Shown piece after piece: positions 1 through 23,170 of a stretch of 64,000 nt of DNA. The notes beneath the pieces were generated by a model. That model was not told the DNA's origin. It made no database searches and was given only the letters and a program-made list of their open reading frames with translations. Source of the DNA: Erinaceus europaeus (Eukaryota; Chordata; Mammalia; Eulipotyphla; Erinaceidae); contig NC_080176.1 of NCBI RefSeq assembly GCF_950295315.1, forward strand, positions 29,040,924 to 29,104,923. The letters are read 5' to 3'. How positions within the stretch are numbered: the first letter of the stretch is position 1; each line of letters starts with the position of its first letter. The position numbers and the translations under genes were made by a program.

Positions 1-49
1 ATTTATTATCAATTAATTTATCTAATGGCTAGCTTCATCTTCTTTCCTT

Positions 50-168
50 TTTTAAATTTATTTGACATAGAACAGACATCACTCTGGTGCTGAGGATTGA
101 ACTCGGGTCTCATGCTTGAGAGTCCAAAGTTTTGTCCACTGTGCCACCCCCCTGGACCACCTATTTTT
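50..168 (-). repeat. SINE-C
   Basis: Complement shows the head CAGGGGGGTGGCACAGTGGA and a B-box-like GTTCAATCC. It fills most of the intron before the first exon in the window; the rest of 1-418 is unannotated intron with a C15 run at 369-383. Confidence 0.7.
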
Positions 169-402
169 TGTTTTAAATATTTCGTGGGAGATTGCATGCC
201 CTCAACCCTCCCCCTTTCATGTTTCCACAGCTCTGTTGAGACTCGGGTAGAAGGTTGCCCTGCCAGTCTTAATTTTTCAGGTTTCTTCAGAAAGAGCCAA
301 ACTGTCTGGCCTTTTACAAATTGTCTGGACTTTTTACAAAGTGTCCATTTCTGTGTGTCCTGCCAGGTCCCCCCCCCCCCCCCTTGTGCCATCCTGACAT
401 GA

Positions 403-12224
<11,822 letters not shown>

Positions 12225-12411
12225 ACTTCTTCCCGCCCAGGGTAATCCCCGCCTCACCCTGCCCTGCATCAGGGCCAGTGAGGGCTCAGCTAGAAGCCCC
12301 AGGCAGCTCTCCCTTCAGTGCCCCCATCCCACAGGGAAGTGTCTGTGGCTTGTCACCTAGTCTCATCCCCCAGGGGTGGAGTTGAGTCTCATTGGACTGA
12401 CTCCTGTTATT

Positions 12412-13038
12412 CCTTTTTTTAACCTTTTTTTTTTTTTTCCTATTTCACTGGATAGGTAAGGGAAATTGGGAAGAGAGAGGAAGGGTAGAGACAGAGACCT
12501 GCAGACCTGCTTCTCTGCTCAGGAAGTATCACTCCTGCAGGTGGGGAGTGGGGACTCAAACCCCTGTCCTTGCGCATGGTAGTGTGTGCGCTCGATTGGG
12601 TATGTCACTGCCCAGCCCCCACAACCCACTTTTTCTTTTAAAAACCTTTTTTAAAATATTTTATATATATTTATATATATATATTTTTTTAAACCAGAGG
12701 ACTACTCAGCTCTGGTTTATGGTGGTGCAGGGCATTGAACCTAGGACTTCAGAGCCTCAGGCACGAGAGTCTGTTTGCATAACCATTACATTATCCACCC
12801 TCACCCTTCTTGTTTGTTTATATTATCTTTATTTATTTATTGGATAGAGGCAGCCAGAAGTCGAGAGGGAAGGGGGTGATACAGAGGGAGACAGACACCT
12901 TCAGCCCTGCTTCACCATTCACAAAGCTTTCCTTCTTCACCCTGCAGGTGGGGACTGGGGTAGGCGTGGGGGGAATTGAACCTGGGTCCTTGCACATTGT
13001 AACACATGTGCTCAACCAGGTGCCCCACCACCCGACCC
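12412..13038 (-). repeat. SINE cluster in the GTF2I 3'UTR intron: B, D, B
   Basis: SINE-B(-) 12412-12620, SINE-D(-) 12684-12806, SINE-B(-) 12823-13038, all reversed, between the stop-codon exon and the terminal exon. Confidence 0.85.
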
Positions 13039-13190
13039 CCACAACCCACTTTATCTGCTGTCATTCTGGTTGTGTAGTTTGCCACACATCCGTTTGTAGC
13101 TCAGCGTGTTGACAGTTGTGACGTTTGCGACTTCGCGGGAGGGATTGGTTAACCTGTCTCCTTGCCTGTCTGTTTTCTTCCCCCTTGTAG

Positions 13191-14220
13191 CGTAAAGTAT
13201 CAGTCGTTGAAGAAGAGCTTTTCGGACCCGTTACTGCCCCGAGCTGTGTAATATACTTGTATAACAGAAATACCTTCTATACAAACCTTTTTTTCTACTT
13301 TTAGATAGAAATGTCTACTTTTTCAGCAGTTCTGTGAATTGAATTAAAAAGCAGAGTGACTGTAGCTTTTTGGAATGGCTGGTTGACTATGGACTGCACC
13401 GGGCCATGCCGGGAGCAACAGGGACACCGCAGGGGTGGGGGAGCCGGCTGTGACCACCCCCACCCTGAAGGGACAGCTCCGTGCCCACCGCCCGATGAAG
13501 ATACCCACCGTGAGAGCTCAGTCCCATAGTTTTTCTTTTTTTCTTTTTTTCCCTCCTGATCTGAGAAATCACTTCAACGACTTCCTGAATGACTCCGTGA
13601 ACAGTTAGCGTCTGTATATTTGACGAGCACCTTTTCCTAGGCTGTCTATCATGGTTCATATGGTTTTTTTTTTTATCAGAATTAAAAAACAAACAAACAA
13701 ACAAAAAACAAAGCCACCCACTCGGATCACCTCACAGCCAGGGGAGAGGTCAGTATCTCAGCGTGTGGCCCGTCGATGGACACCGAGCTCCTCTCCCTTT
13801 GTCCCTCCAACTCCCCCCACCACACCCTGTCACTGTCCCCCCCAAATAAAATGCATGGTGTCCCGGGAGCCTGGGCACAGGCCCAGGGCTTCAGGCGAGT
13901 AAGCGTGGAATTCTCTGGGGCATCCACTGTTCCAGCCGGGCCCCAGGGTCCCACTCGCACGACTGAGGCCCTGGTGAGGGGCTGGGGGGGCATGCAGCCC
14001 CTTCTTCCCCACTTCCACCCCCCCCAGGCCGTGTGACCCCGGCTCACCGGGAAGCTAGAGTATGTGATGACATTAGAGCTGTCATTAGCTTTACCACAAT
14101 ATTCACAATGGAGAATTCAATTACATGGTAGCAGAAATAGGCATTTTTATGTGTTACTTATATTTTACCTCAAAGTCAACTGTAGATATAGGGTAATAAA
14201 TAAAGTCCATCCAGGCCTTT
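13191..14220 (+). other. GTF2I: GTF2I terminal non-coding exon (3'UTR)
   Basis: After a good acceptor (CCCCCTTGTAG) the unique sequence begins CGTAAAGTATCAGTCG and contains no SINE. Candidate poly(A) signals are ATTAAA at 13343-13348, an AATAAA near 13845, and overlapping AATAAA at 14195-14204. The last gives a 3'UTR of about 1 kb, close to what the human mRNA length suggests. The 3' limit is inferred. Confidence 0.65.
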
Positions 14221-15279
14221 CACACACTTACTCATCTGTCGGAGCTCTTGTCTCGAGCGTGGGGGTTGGGGGTGACTCGGTGGCTTGGGGGGCCGGGGGC
14301 AGAACCTCCCACAGGGAGATGGAGCACCAGCAGCAGACTCCCTGAGGTTCCCATGCCACCTGCCCCTCCTGCACCCACCACCAGGGGGCGAGCTGCATCC
14401 TTGAACCACCTGCTTCCTCTGCAGGAGGCTGTCCAGTCTGCACCGAAGGCCAGTGGGTTTAGCTCACCTGGGCACCTTTGCCGGGAGTGTGACCCAGTTC
14501 CATCCCAGCCTCTGGTACACTGGAGGAAGCTCCCACATCTCCCCGTCTCTGTCTGAAAACCTCAGCTCAGGGAGTTAAAGCCAAAAAAAATAAAAAGTCT
14601 TCACTGCCCTGTCAGCTCCTCCACACTTCCAGCAAACAGCCAGATCAAATGTGCCACTGCCCTCACCTCAGCACTCAAGGGTTTCGAGGTGCTTTCCTGC
14701 CCTGCCCCACCCCCACCTACTCCCAAGGACCAGGCTGGGACTGTTTCCAGGTCTCTCCCATCTCCGCCTGCTGCTGGGCTTCCAGGACTGGTCACTGTCC
14801 CGTCTCTTTGTGAGGAACGGGGGTTGGAGGGAAGCTGCTGACCCCCAGGGCATCCCACCTGTGCAGGCCTGTGCGTCTATGGAGCAACCCGCCATGAGGC
14901 ACTCAGCTGGAAGGGGGAGGTGAGCACTTTCCTGGGGAGCATGCTGGTTCAGGGCCCAGCCCTACAGCAAGCAAGACAGCAGTGCCTGAGACCTGACTGC
15001 AGGGCCCGATCACGTCAGCCTGTCTGACTTGGAGCAGTGCTGGAGCCAATGGGGAGTGCCCACCACCCCACACAGGGCACCTGCTTCCCCCTGCTGCCTG
15101 AGTCAGCTGAACTGAGGGACAGGGCCCAGGCAACTGGGACCACGGGCACCTTGGATGTGCCATCAAAAGCAGTGGCCAGTGGTCCGGGAGGTGGCACAGA
15201 AGTCTTTAAAAAAATAAATAACGGCAGCCAGTTCCCTCTTGGGTCACTGTGACCATCCTTACATATCTCCTCTCCCGTC
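14221..15279. other. Unique intergenic sequence downstream of GTF2I
   Basis: C/T-rich single-copy DNA with no supportable exon; open frames here lack family resemblance. It contains the CTCF-like motif at 14378. Confidence 0.6.
14378..14392 (+). promoter_or_regulatory. Candidate CTCF binding site
   Basis: CCACCAGGGGGCGAG matches the CTCF core nearly perfectly and lies in unique sequence between the GTF2I 3' end and the SINE-rich spacer. Occupancy is inferred from the motif only. Confidence 0.55.
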
Positions 15280-15775
15280 TTTTTTTTTTGCCTCCAGGTT
15301 TATTGCTGGGGTTTGGTGCCTGCACCACGAATCCACTGCTCCTGGAGGCCATCTTTCCCATTTTGTTGCCTTTATTGTTACCCTTGTCATTATTTTTGTC
15401 GTTGCTGGATAGGACGGAGAGGAATCGAAAGAGATGGGGAAAGACAGACACCTGCAGACCTGCTTCACCGCCTGTGAAGGGACTCCCCCCACCCCGCACA
15501 GGTGGGGAGCCAAGGGCTCGAACTGGGCTGCTTATACCGGTCCTTGAACTTTGCGCCATGTGCGCTTAACCTGCTGCACTACAGTTCAACCCCCTTGTCT
15601 CATATTTTATTTACTTATTTTAGAGATAAAAATTGAGAGGGGGCAGGAGATAGAGAGAAGCTCTGCTCCACTGCTCATAAAGCTTCCCCACTGAAGGTGG
15701 AGACCAGGGACTTGAACCTGAGTCCTGGTGCACTGTATAGTATGCACTTTACCAGAAGAGCCACCTCCTGCCCCC
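15280..15775 (-). repeat. SINE-A and SINE-B, both reversed
   Basis: A 15280-15592 (3' module then body with an extra GCTTATACCGG stretch) and B 15603-15775. 15776-16533 is unique sequence without a recognised gene. Confidence 0.82.
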
Positions 15776-16533
15776 TGGACCTCGTTTCTCTGTCGCCCAA
15801 CCCATCAGGGTTTGAGCAGGCTGAATGTCCCCCCCTCTCCCGCTTGTCCAGACACAACCAAGGGCCTTCACTGTTGCCATTTTGTTTTATTTCTGAGAAA
15901 GAGAGACCACAGCCCCAAAGCTTTCCTCGGTGCAGCCAAAAACAGTACAGAGTCAGAGCTCCAGCCCCGGCAGCACTCACCCACCCACCCAGCTCTCCCT
16001 GGGCTGCATGGCTGTCCCATAACAGTGGAGTGGGATGGGTCAGGTTTCAGGAACCATGGTGCCTATGCCCCACCTTCCTGGACTGCTCAGACCCCCATCC
16101 TGCAGGCTGAGCTCCCTGGGGGGCGGCCCCTCAATCTACACCACCAGCCCTGCAACTCAGATTCTTTGGACTCTTGATTTGTGCTGAGACTGCAGATGTA
16201 AAACGAGTCCCATCCCAAGGATGTGGAGGCTGTAGGGGGCAGTGCCTGCTGGGGACCCACCTGATTGCTCTTGAGGGGGCCCCCCTCTCCCGGGGTGGGG
16301 TGCAGCTAGGCATTGGGTTTCCCCGTTCTGCTAAGCAAAACAGCCCCGTGTGACCTGACCCACCCAGGCTCCTGCCTGTCATACTTTGTGGTTTTATGAG
16401 GAAGTTTCGAGAAAGCCCAAAGCAAACTGTGATACAACACCCATTGGTCAAGGTGCTTCCTGCCCATTTCCTCACCAGCAGAAGGACTTTTCACTTTTCT
16501 TTTCCCCAGAAACCATGCAGTACCCACCATTGC

Positions 16534-16786
16534 CAGGAGGGGAGGGCACACCAGTGGAGAGTACACATTGTCACGTGCCAGGACCCAGGTTCAAGCCCCC
16601 AGTCCCCACCTGCACGGGGGACGCTTCATCAGTAGTGAAGTCAGGCTGCAGGTGTCTCTCTGTCTATCCTTGATCTCAACTTCTCCCTGTCCTGGCAAAT
16701 AAAAGAGAAAAAAAGGCCACTGGGAGCGGTGGATTCCTCATGCAGGCACTGAGCCCCAGCGACAACCCTGCTGGCAATAAAATAAA
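16534..16786 (+). repeat. Chimeric SINE: B head with A long tail
   Basis: The head is B-like (GGTTCAAGCCCCCAGTCCCC, CAAATAAAAGAG tail) but it continues into GGCCACTGGGAGCGGTGG ... AACCCTGCTGGC, the 3' module of SINE-A. Confidence 0.75.
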
Positions 16787-16793
16787 GAGTAAG

Positions 16794-16908
16794 GGGCCAG
16801 GCAGTAATGCAGCAGGTTAAGCGCACATGGCGCAAAGCACAAGGGCTGGTGCAAGGATCCCAGTTAGAGCCCCTGAAGACCCAGCAATAACCCTGGAGGC
16901 AAAACTAA
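16794..16908 (+). repeat. SINE-A with internal deletion
   Basis: The A head runs to GTTAGAGCCCCTGA and jumps straight to CCCAGCAATAACCCTGGAGGC, so the body and pyrimidine tract are gone. Confidence 0.8.
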
Positions 16909-17141
16909 ACCAAAAAAACAGGTCTTTGTGCACTGTAATGTGTGTGCTTAAATGGGTGTGCTGCTATCTGGCCCCTTAAGATCTATTTTTATTACATTTC
17001 AATTTCACGTGATGGGGGTTGAGAGCAGGGAGGGAGAGAGAAGGAGAGTACATGAGAACCCTGGCACATGGAGTATTGGGATGTAGGTGCCATGCTCTCA
17101 CCAGTTGGGTCACTTGTTCTTGGCTGGCACCTACTCTTATT

Positions 17142-17233
17142 ATTTTTCCCCCTCCAGGATTATTGCTGGGGCTCGGTACCTACACTATGAATCCACTGCT
17201 CCTGGAGGCTATTTTTCCCACTTTGGTTGCACT

Positions 17234-17268
<35 letters not shown>

Positions 17269-17456
17269 CTGCTGCTGTTGGATAGGACAGAGAGAACTGG
17301 AGAGAGGAGGGGAAGACAGAGAGGGAAAGATAAGACACCTGCAGACCTGCTTCACTGCCTGCGAAGCGACCCCTCTGCAGGTGGGGAGCTGGGGGCTCGA
17401 ACTGGGATCCTTGCATCGGTCCTTGCGCTTCATCCAATGCACTACTGCCCGGCCCC
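17142..17456 (-). repeat. SINE-A with expanded TTG/CTG tract
   Basis: Reversed long-tail copy. Its CAA-rich tail has become a 50-bp TGC/TTG triplet run (17227-17280). It is followed by a 30-bp SINE-A(+) head fragment (17473-17503). Confidence 0.85.
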
Positions 17457-17807
17457 AATAAAATATATTTTGGGGAGTCGGGTGGTAGCGCAGTGGGTTA
17501 AGACCGGGAGCTTGAACGTGGGTCCTTGCACACTGTACTGTGTGCGCTCAGCCAGGTGCCAGCCACTGCTCAACCAGGGGCTCGATGATAGATAGTTCTG
17601 GTAGAGTGACACTTTATCCTGGATTGGAACCTGAGTTCGAGCCCCTGGCACCACATGGGCATGCCAGGCCCAGGGATAATGTCACAGCAGTGGAGCTGCG
17701 GTGTCTCTCTGTGACTCTCCAGGACTGAAAGGGAAAAGAACTTGGTGTGAGGCTGGGGAGACTCTCGTGGGCCCGGCTCTAGCGCTATAGGAAAAGTACA
17801 AGACACA

Positions 17808-18536
17808 AGACGGGGATGGGCGGTGGCGCAGCAGGTTAAGCGCACGTGGCGTAAAGCACAAGGACCGGCATATGGATCCCGGTTCGAGCCCCTAGCTCCC
17901 CCACCGGCAGGGGAGTTGTTTCAGAAATGGTGAAGCAGGTCTGCAGGTGTTTTTCTCTCCCCCTCTGTCTTCCCCTCCTCTCTCGATTTCTCTGTCCTAT
18001 CCAAGAACAATAACAACAGCAATAGCGACAGTAATAGTAACAACGATAAGTAACAAGAGCAACAAAAGGGAAAAAATGGCCTCCAGGAGCAGTGGATTTG
18101 TAGTGCAGGCACTGAGACCCAGCAATAACCCTGGAAGCAAAAAATAAAATAATAAACATGGATTTAAAAGAAAAGAAAAAGTGCAAGAAGAGGAGCTGGG
18201 GGCAACTCTTAAAATAAGAGCACACGGGGGCCAGGCGGTAGCACAGCGGGTAAAGCACAGGACCCACGTAAGGATCCCGGTTCAAGCCCTCGGCTCCCCA
18301 CCTGAAGGGGAGTCGCTTGCTTAACAGGTGGTGAAGCAGGTCTACCTTTCCCCCTCTCTGCCTTCCCCTCCTCTCTCCATTTCTCTCTGTACTGTCCAAC
18401 AACAACGACAGCAATAACAATAACTACAACAACAATAAACAAGGGCAAAAAAAAGGATAAAATGGCCGCCAGGAGCAGTGGATTCATAGTCCAGGCACCG
18501 AGCCCCAGTGATAACCCTGGAGGCAAAAAATAAATA
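17808..18536 (+). repeat. Two SINE-A long-tail copies
   Basis: 17808-18158 and 18226-18536, same orientation, each with the 3' module (first GGCCTCCAGG...CCCTGGAAGC, second GGCCGCCAGG...CCTGGAGGC). Confidence 0.88.
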
Positions 18537-18693
18537 TAAATAAAAAATAAGAGCACCCATACTGCCATGTTCGAGGACCTGGGTTCAAGCACCAGACGAC
18601 CACATGGGAACACCTGCTGCCGGCAGAAGCCATGCTGTGGTGTCTCACTGTCTCTGTCTCTCACCTTCTATCTAATGAGGGAAAAATAAACAG

Positions 18694-19520
18694 TGGTCCA
18701 GGAGGTGGCACAGTGGATAAAGCATCGGACTCTCAAGCATGAGGTCCTGAGTTGAATCCCCAGCGGCACATGAACCAGGATGATGCCTGGTTCTTTCTCT
18801 CTCCTCCTATGTTTCTCATTAATAAATAAAATCTTTAAAAAAGAAAAGAAAAAATTAAACAGATAAATCACAAGCTCTCCTCACCTTCCTGGGGGCCCTG
18901 GGGGTGCCGGCTTCAAAGCCGAAGGCTCAGGCCACAGGGCTGCTGTCCACAGACCGGACATCCAGGCCAGGCGCTTGTGCAAGAGTGGAAAGGCCGAGGG
19001 AGCAAGGAGGAAGTGCCGAGGCCACAGACCAGCGCCCAGAAGGGGCCTTTGTGCTGCTTCCTCTGCAGGGCCCAGGTGGGCCGTGTAGGGCTGAGGGAGC
19101 CGGGGACAGGCCCAGGGACCATCAGGGAGCAGGACAGCGAGGGACAGAGGGACAGGAGAGAGCTCACCCAGTCATGCTCAAGGCCTGGTGTTCAAGCCCT
19201 GGAACCACATGGGAGCACCACGCATGTCACTGGGGAAGCTCCCTGGTTTGTGAGCGGTGCCATGATGTCTCTCCTCTCTCAGAAAAAAAAAAAATAGATA
19301 AAGCTGGACCTGGGAGGCTACTCAGCAGCGTTGTGTAGCTACAAGGTCCTGGGCTTGTTGCTGGTATCACAAGGGAGAATGAAACAGGGAAGCCAAGGTG
19401 GTGCAGTGAATAAAGTCTTGGTCTCACAAGCAGGAGTTTCTGAGTGCAGTCCCTGGGCTCACTCGTGCCAGAAGGAGGCTGTGTTTCTCCTTCCCTCCCT
19501 CTCATTAATAAATCAGTAAG
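18694..19520 (+). repeat. Two SINE-C copies around unique DNA
   Basis: SINE-C 18694-18838 (near consensus, ends AATAAATAAAATCTTT) and a more diverged C at 19387-19520. 18870-19180 is unique; 18548-18690 and 19170-19285 resemble a further tRNA-like family with a CACATGGGA motif. Confidence 0.8.
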
Positions 19521-19544
19521 ACTTTCAAAAACAGAAAAAAAGGG

Positions 19545-20862
19545 GGGGGGCAGGTGGTGGCGCACCTGGTTAAGTACTCACATTCAAGCCCCTGGTCCCT
19601 GCCTGCAGGGGGAAAGCTTCACAAGTGGTGAAGCAGGGCTGCAGGTGTCTCTGTCTCTCTCACTCTCTATCTCTCCCACTCCTCTCAATGTCTATCTGTC
19701 TCTATCCAATAATAAATAAATAAAAATATTTTTTTAAAAGAAAATAGAGGGTCAGGCAGCAGCGCTGCAGGTTAAGCGCACATGGCACAAAGCGCAAGGA
19801 CTGGAGTAAGGATCCAAGTTCGAGCCCCCAGCTCCCCACCTGCAAGGGGGGTCGCTTCAAAAGTGGTGAAGCAGATCTGCAGATCTGTCTCTCCCCGTCT
19901 TCCCCTCCTCTATTTCTCTCTGTCCTATTCAATAACAACAACAAGGGCAACGAAAATAGCCTCCAGGAGCAGTGGATTTGTTGTGCAGGCAATGATAACC
20001 CTGGAGGCAAAAAAAAAAAAGGGGGGGGGGAGTCAGGCAGTAGTGCAGTGGGTTAAGCGCATGTGGCGCAAAGCGAAAGGACCGACATAAGGTTCGAACC
20101 CCCAGCTCCCCACCTGCAAGGGAGTCGCTTTACAGGCAGTGAAGCAGGTTTCTCTCCCCCACCCCCATCTTCCCCCTCCTCTCTTCATTTCTCTCCTATC
20201 TAACAACAACATACATCAATTACAACAACAACAAAACAACTAGGGCAACAAAAGGGAATAAATATTTTTTAAAGTATAAAAAAAATGGGAGGCAGGGTGG
20301 TGACACACCTGGTTAAGTGCACACATTACCAAGCACAAGGGCCCAGGTTAGAGCCCCCCAACTTCCCACCTACAGGGAAGATGCTTCACGAGCGGTGAAG
20401 CAGGTCTGCAGGTGTCTCTCTCTCCGTTTCTGTCTTCCCCTCCTCTCTCCATTTCTCTCTGTCCTATCAAATAAAATGGAAAAAAAAAAAAAAAAGACCT
20501 CCAGGAGCAGTGGATTCATAGTGCCGGCACTGAGCCCCATCGATAACCCTGGAGGCAAAAAACAAAAGGAGAGAAAAATCGGGCCAGTGAGACAGCTCAG
20601 AGTGCGCCGTGTAGAGCCCCCAGTGAGGGGGAAATTCTGGTGCTGTGATGTCTCTCTCTCCCTGTGTCTCTCTGTCTCTTTCTGAAAAAGCCCAGAGCAG
20701 TGAAGCTCCAGCAATAACAAAATGATGAAGCTCTGAGGAAGGGGAGACAGAGTAAGGGAGATGCAAAAAGACTCTCCTGCCTGAGGCACCAAAGGTCCCA
20801 GGTTCAATCCCCAGCATTCCCTCAAGCCAGAGCTGAGCAGGGCTCTGGGGGGAAAATTAAAT
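19545..20862 (+). repeat. Tandem run of five SINEs: B, A, A, B/A chimera, D
   Basis: B 19545-19731, A 19749-20012 (perfect GCCTCCAGG/CCTGGAGGC stem), A 20028-20272 (short tail), B-headed A 20287-20566, D 20735-20862. All face the same way and use the A-rich tail of the previous copy as target. Confidence 0.83.
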
Positions 20863-21255
20863 AGTAATTAATAATAATAATAATAAAGCTCAGGCCATCC
20901 ACCAGGAGTGAGGCTGTGCTTCTAAGATCACCCTCGATTCCTGGAAGAAGCAGACACTTCCACTCAGCCTGTTCTTTCTTTTCTGTGACGTATTTCTGCA
21001 GTACAGAGGCCTCACACATGCACATACCCCTTGCTCCTGGGCTGGGATGGTTTTGTCACTTGTTCATATTTCAGATAGAGAGAAAGAGAGAGAAATACCT
21101 CTGCACTGCTCCACTACCCATAGAGCTTCCCCCAGCGCTCTAGTGCTTCCATGTGGCGTCAGGGCTCAAAACCTGGGCTTTAAGCATGGTGAGGTGCATG
21201 GTGCCTGCTCTACCAGGTGAGCTAGTACCTAGATCCCACACATAATGTTCCTTTT

Positions 21256-21716
21256 TTTTTCTTTTGCCTCCAGGGTTATTACTGGGGCTCACTGCCAGGA
21301 CTACAAATCCACTGCTCCTGGAGGCTACTTTTTCCCTTTTAGTGGATAGGACAGAGAGAAATTGAGAGGGGAGGGAAAGAGAGAGAAACCTGCAGACCTG
21401 CTACACCACTTGTAAAGTGACGCCCCTGCAAGTGGGGAGTGGGGGCTCAAACCTGGATCCTTGCTCTCAGTACTACGTGCCCTTAACTCAGTGCGCAACC
21501 ACCCAGCCCCCATTTATTTTCCCCCAGGGTTCTCCTTGAGGTTCAGTGCCTGTATAGTTCCACTGCTCCTGGTGATCTTTTTTGTTTTCTTCTGAGAGAA
21601 AGAAGAAGACACAACACTGCTTCACTGCTCAAGAAGCTTCCCCCTGCAGGTGGGGACCAGGGGTTGAACCCCAGTCCTTGTACATAGTAACCCGTGGACT
21701 CTTGCACCGAGGCCCT
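21256..21716 (-). repeat. Two reversed SINE-A copies
   Basis: 21256-21510 with 3' module, and 21522-21716 whose 3' module is diverged and whose body is shortened. 20880-21255 holds unique DNA and an unclassified tRNA-like remnant (21060-21235). Confidence 0.75.
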
Positions 21717-22017
21717 GTGACATCTTCCTGAATCTAGCCCCCAGAGAAAAGGCCATGCAGGATGTTTCTGAGCCCGAGGTCTGACAGGCTCTCAGCAAGT
21801 CCTTGCAACTAGTGCACTTGTCCCCTGCTCCCTGCCCACCTGCAGGAAGCAGTGTGGCAGCAGGCTGGGGAGTGGGGAAGGGGGGTGTCCTGCAGAGGCA
21901 CCGAGCCCCTCACCCCACAGTCATCCTGGAGACCCGGGGTTGTGTCTCCTTTCAAAATCTGACAGCCCGGGAGGTGGCTCAGTGGCTGGAGACATGGACT
22001 CTCAAGAAAATGGTCCA

Positions 22018-22455
22018 AGGGCACAGGCGGTGGGTGGCGCACTTGGTTAAGTGCACACATTGCAGTGCACAAGGACGTAGGTTCAAGCCCCTGGTCCCTA
22101 CCTCCAGGGGAAAAGCTTCACGAATAATGAAACAGGCCTGCAGGTGTCTCTCTGTCTCTCCCTCTCTATCTCCCGCTTGCCTCTCAATTTCCAATAATAA
22201 ATAGTGGTCCAGGAGGTGGCACAGTGGATAAAGCAATGGAATCTCCAGCATGAGGTCCTGAGTTCAGTCCCCGGCAGTGCATGTACCAGAGTGATATCTG
22301 GTTCTTTCTTTCCTATCTTTCTCATGAATAAACAAAGTTTTAAAAATAAATAAATAAATAAATAAATATTAAATGAAAGAATGAAGTCGTGAGTTCAACC
22401 CCCAGCATCGCATGTGCCAGAGTGAGGCTCTGGTTCTCTCCCTCTCTCTCTTTCT
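22018..22455 (+). repeat. SINE-B, SINE-C, SINE-C fragment
   Basis: B 22018-22203, C 22204-22342 joined directly to its tail, and a 5'-truncated C 22383-22455. Confidence 0.85.
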
Positions 22456-22497
22456 CTTTTTAAATATATTTATTTTGGATATAAACAGAGAAATTGA

Positions 22498-23140
22498 GGG
22501 GGCTGGGCAGTAGCACACCTGAATAAGCACACGTAGTACTAAGCACAAAGACCCAGGTTCGAGCCCCCACTCCCCACCTGCAGGGAGGACGCTTCACAAG
22601 CGGTGAAGCAGGTCTGCAGGAGTCTCTCTCTATTTCTCTTTCTTTTTTTTTTTTTTTTGCCTCCAGGGTTACTGCTGGGGCTCAGTGCCTGCACCACAAA
22701 TCCACTGCTCCTGGAGGCCACCTTTCCCACTTTGTTACCCTCGTTATTACCCTTGTTGCGGTCACCATTACTATTGTTGTCATTGCTGTTGTTGAATAGG
22801 ACAGAGAAATCAGGGGGGAGGGGAGACAGAGAGAAGAGAAAGACACCTGCAGACCCGCTTCACCAGCTGTGAAGTGACTCCACTGCAGGTGGGGAAACGG
22901 GGGCTTGAACTTGGATCCTTATGCCGGTCGTTGCGCTTTGCGCCATGTGCACTTAACCGGGTGCACTTAACCGGCTGCGCTACCGCCCGACCCCCATCTC
23001 TCCTTCTCTATCTCCCCCTCTTTCAATTTCTCTCTGTCCTATCTAATAAAACAAAACAACAACAACAACAAAAATAATCACCAGGAGAAGTGGATTCATA
23101 GTGCTGGCACCAAGGCCTAGCAAATAACCTGGGAGGCAAA
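22498..23140 (+). repeat. SINE-A interrupted by reversed SINE-A
   Basis: The + copy is split into 22498-22643 (head and body) and 22999-23140 (pyrimidine tract and 3' module). Between them sits a full reversed copy 22644-22998. Confidence 0.8.
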
Positions 23141-23170
23141 CAAACAAAACAAAACAAACAAACAAAAAAC

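Noticed and set aside
17836..18420. 194-codon minus-strand open frame
   Set aside because: It crosses two SINE-A copies and reads their pyrimidine tracts; the same peptide words recur in dozens of other copies.
18694..18770. tRNA genes suggested by A- and B-box-like heads
   Set aside because: They are SINE heads: no full cloverleaf or anticodon stem is kept, and the same head recurs many times with SINE bodies.
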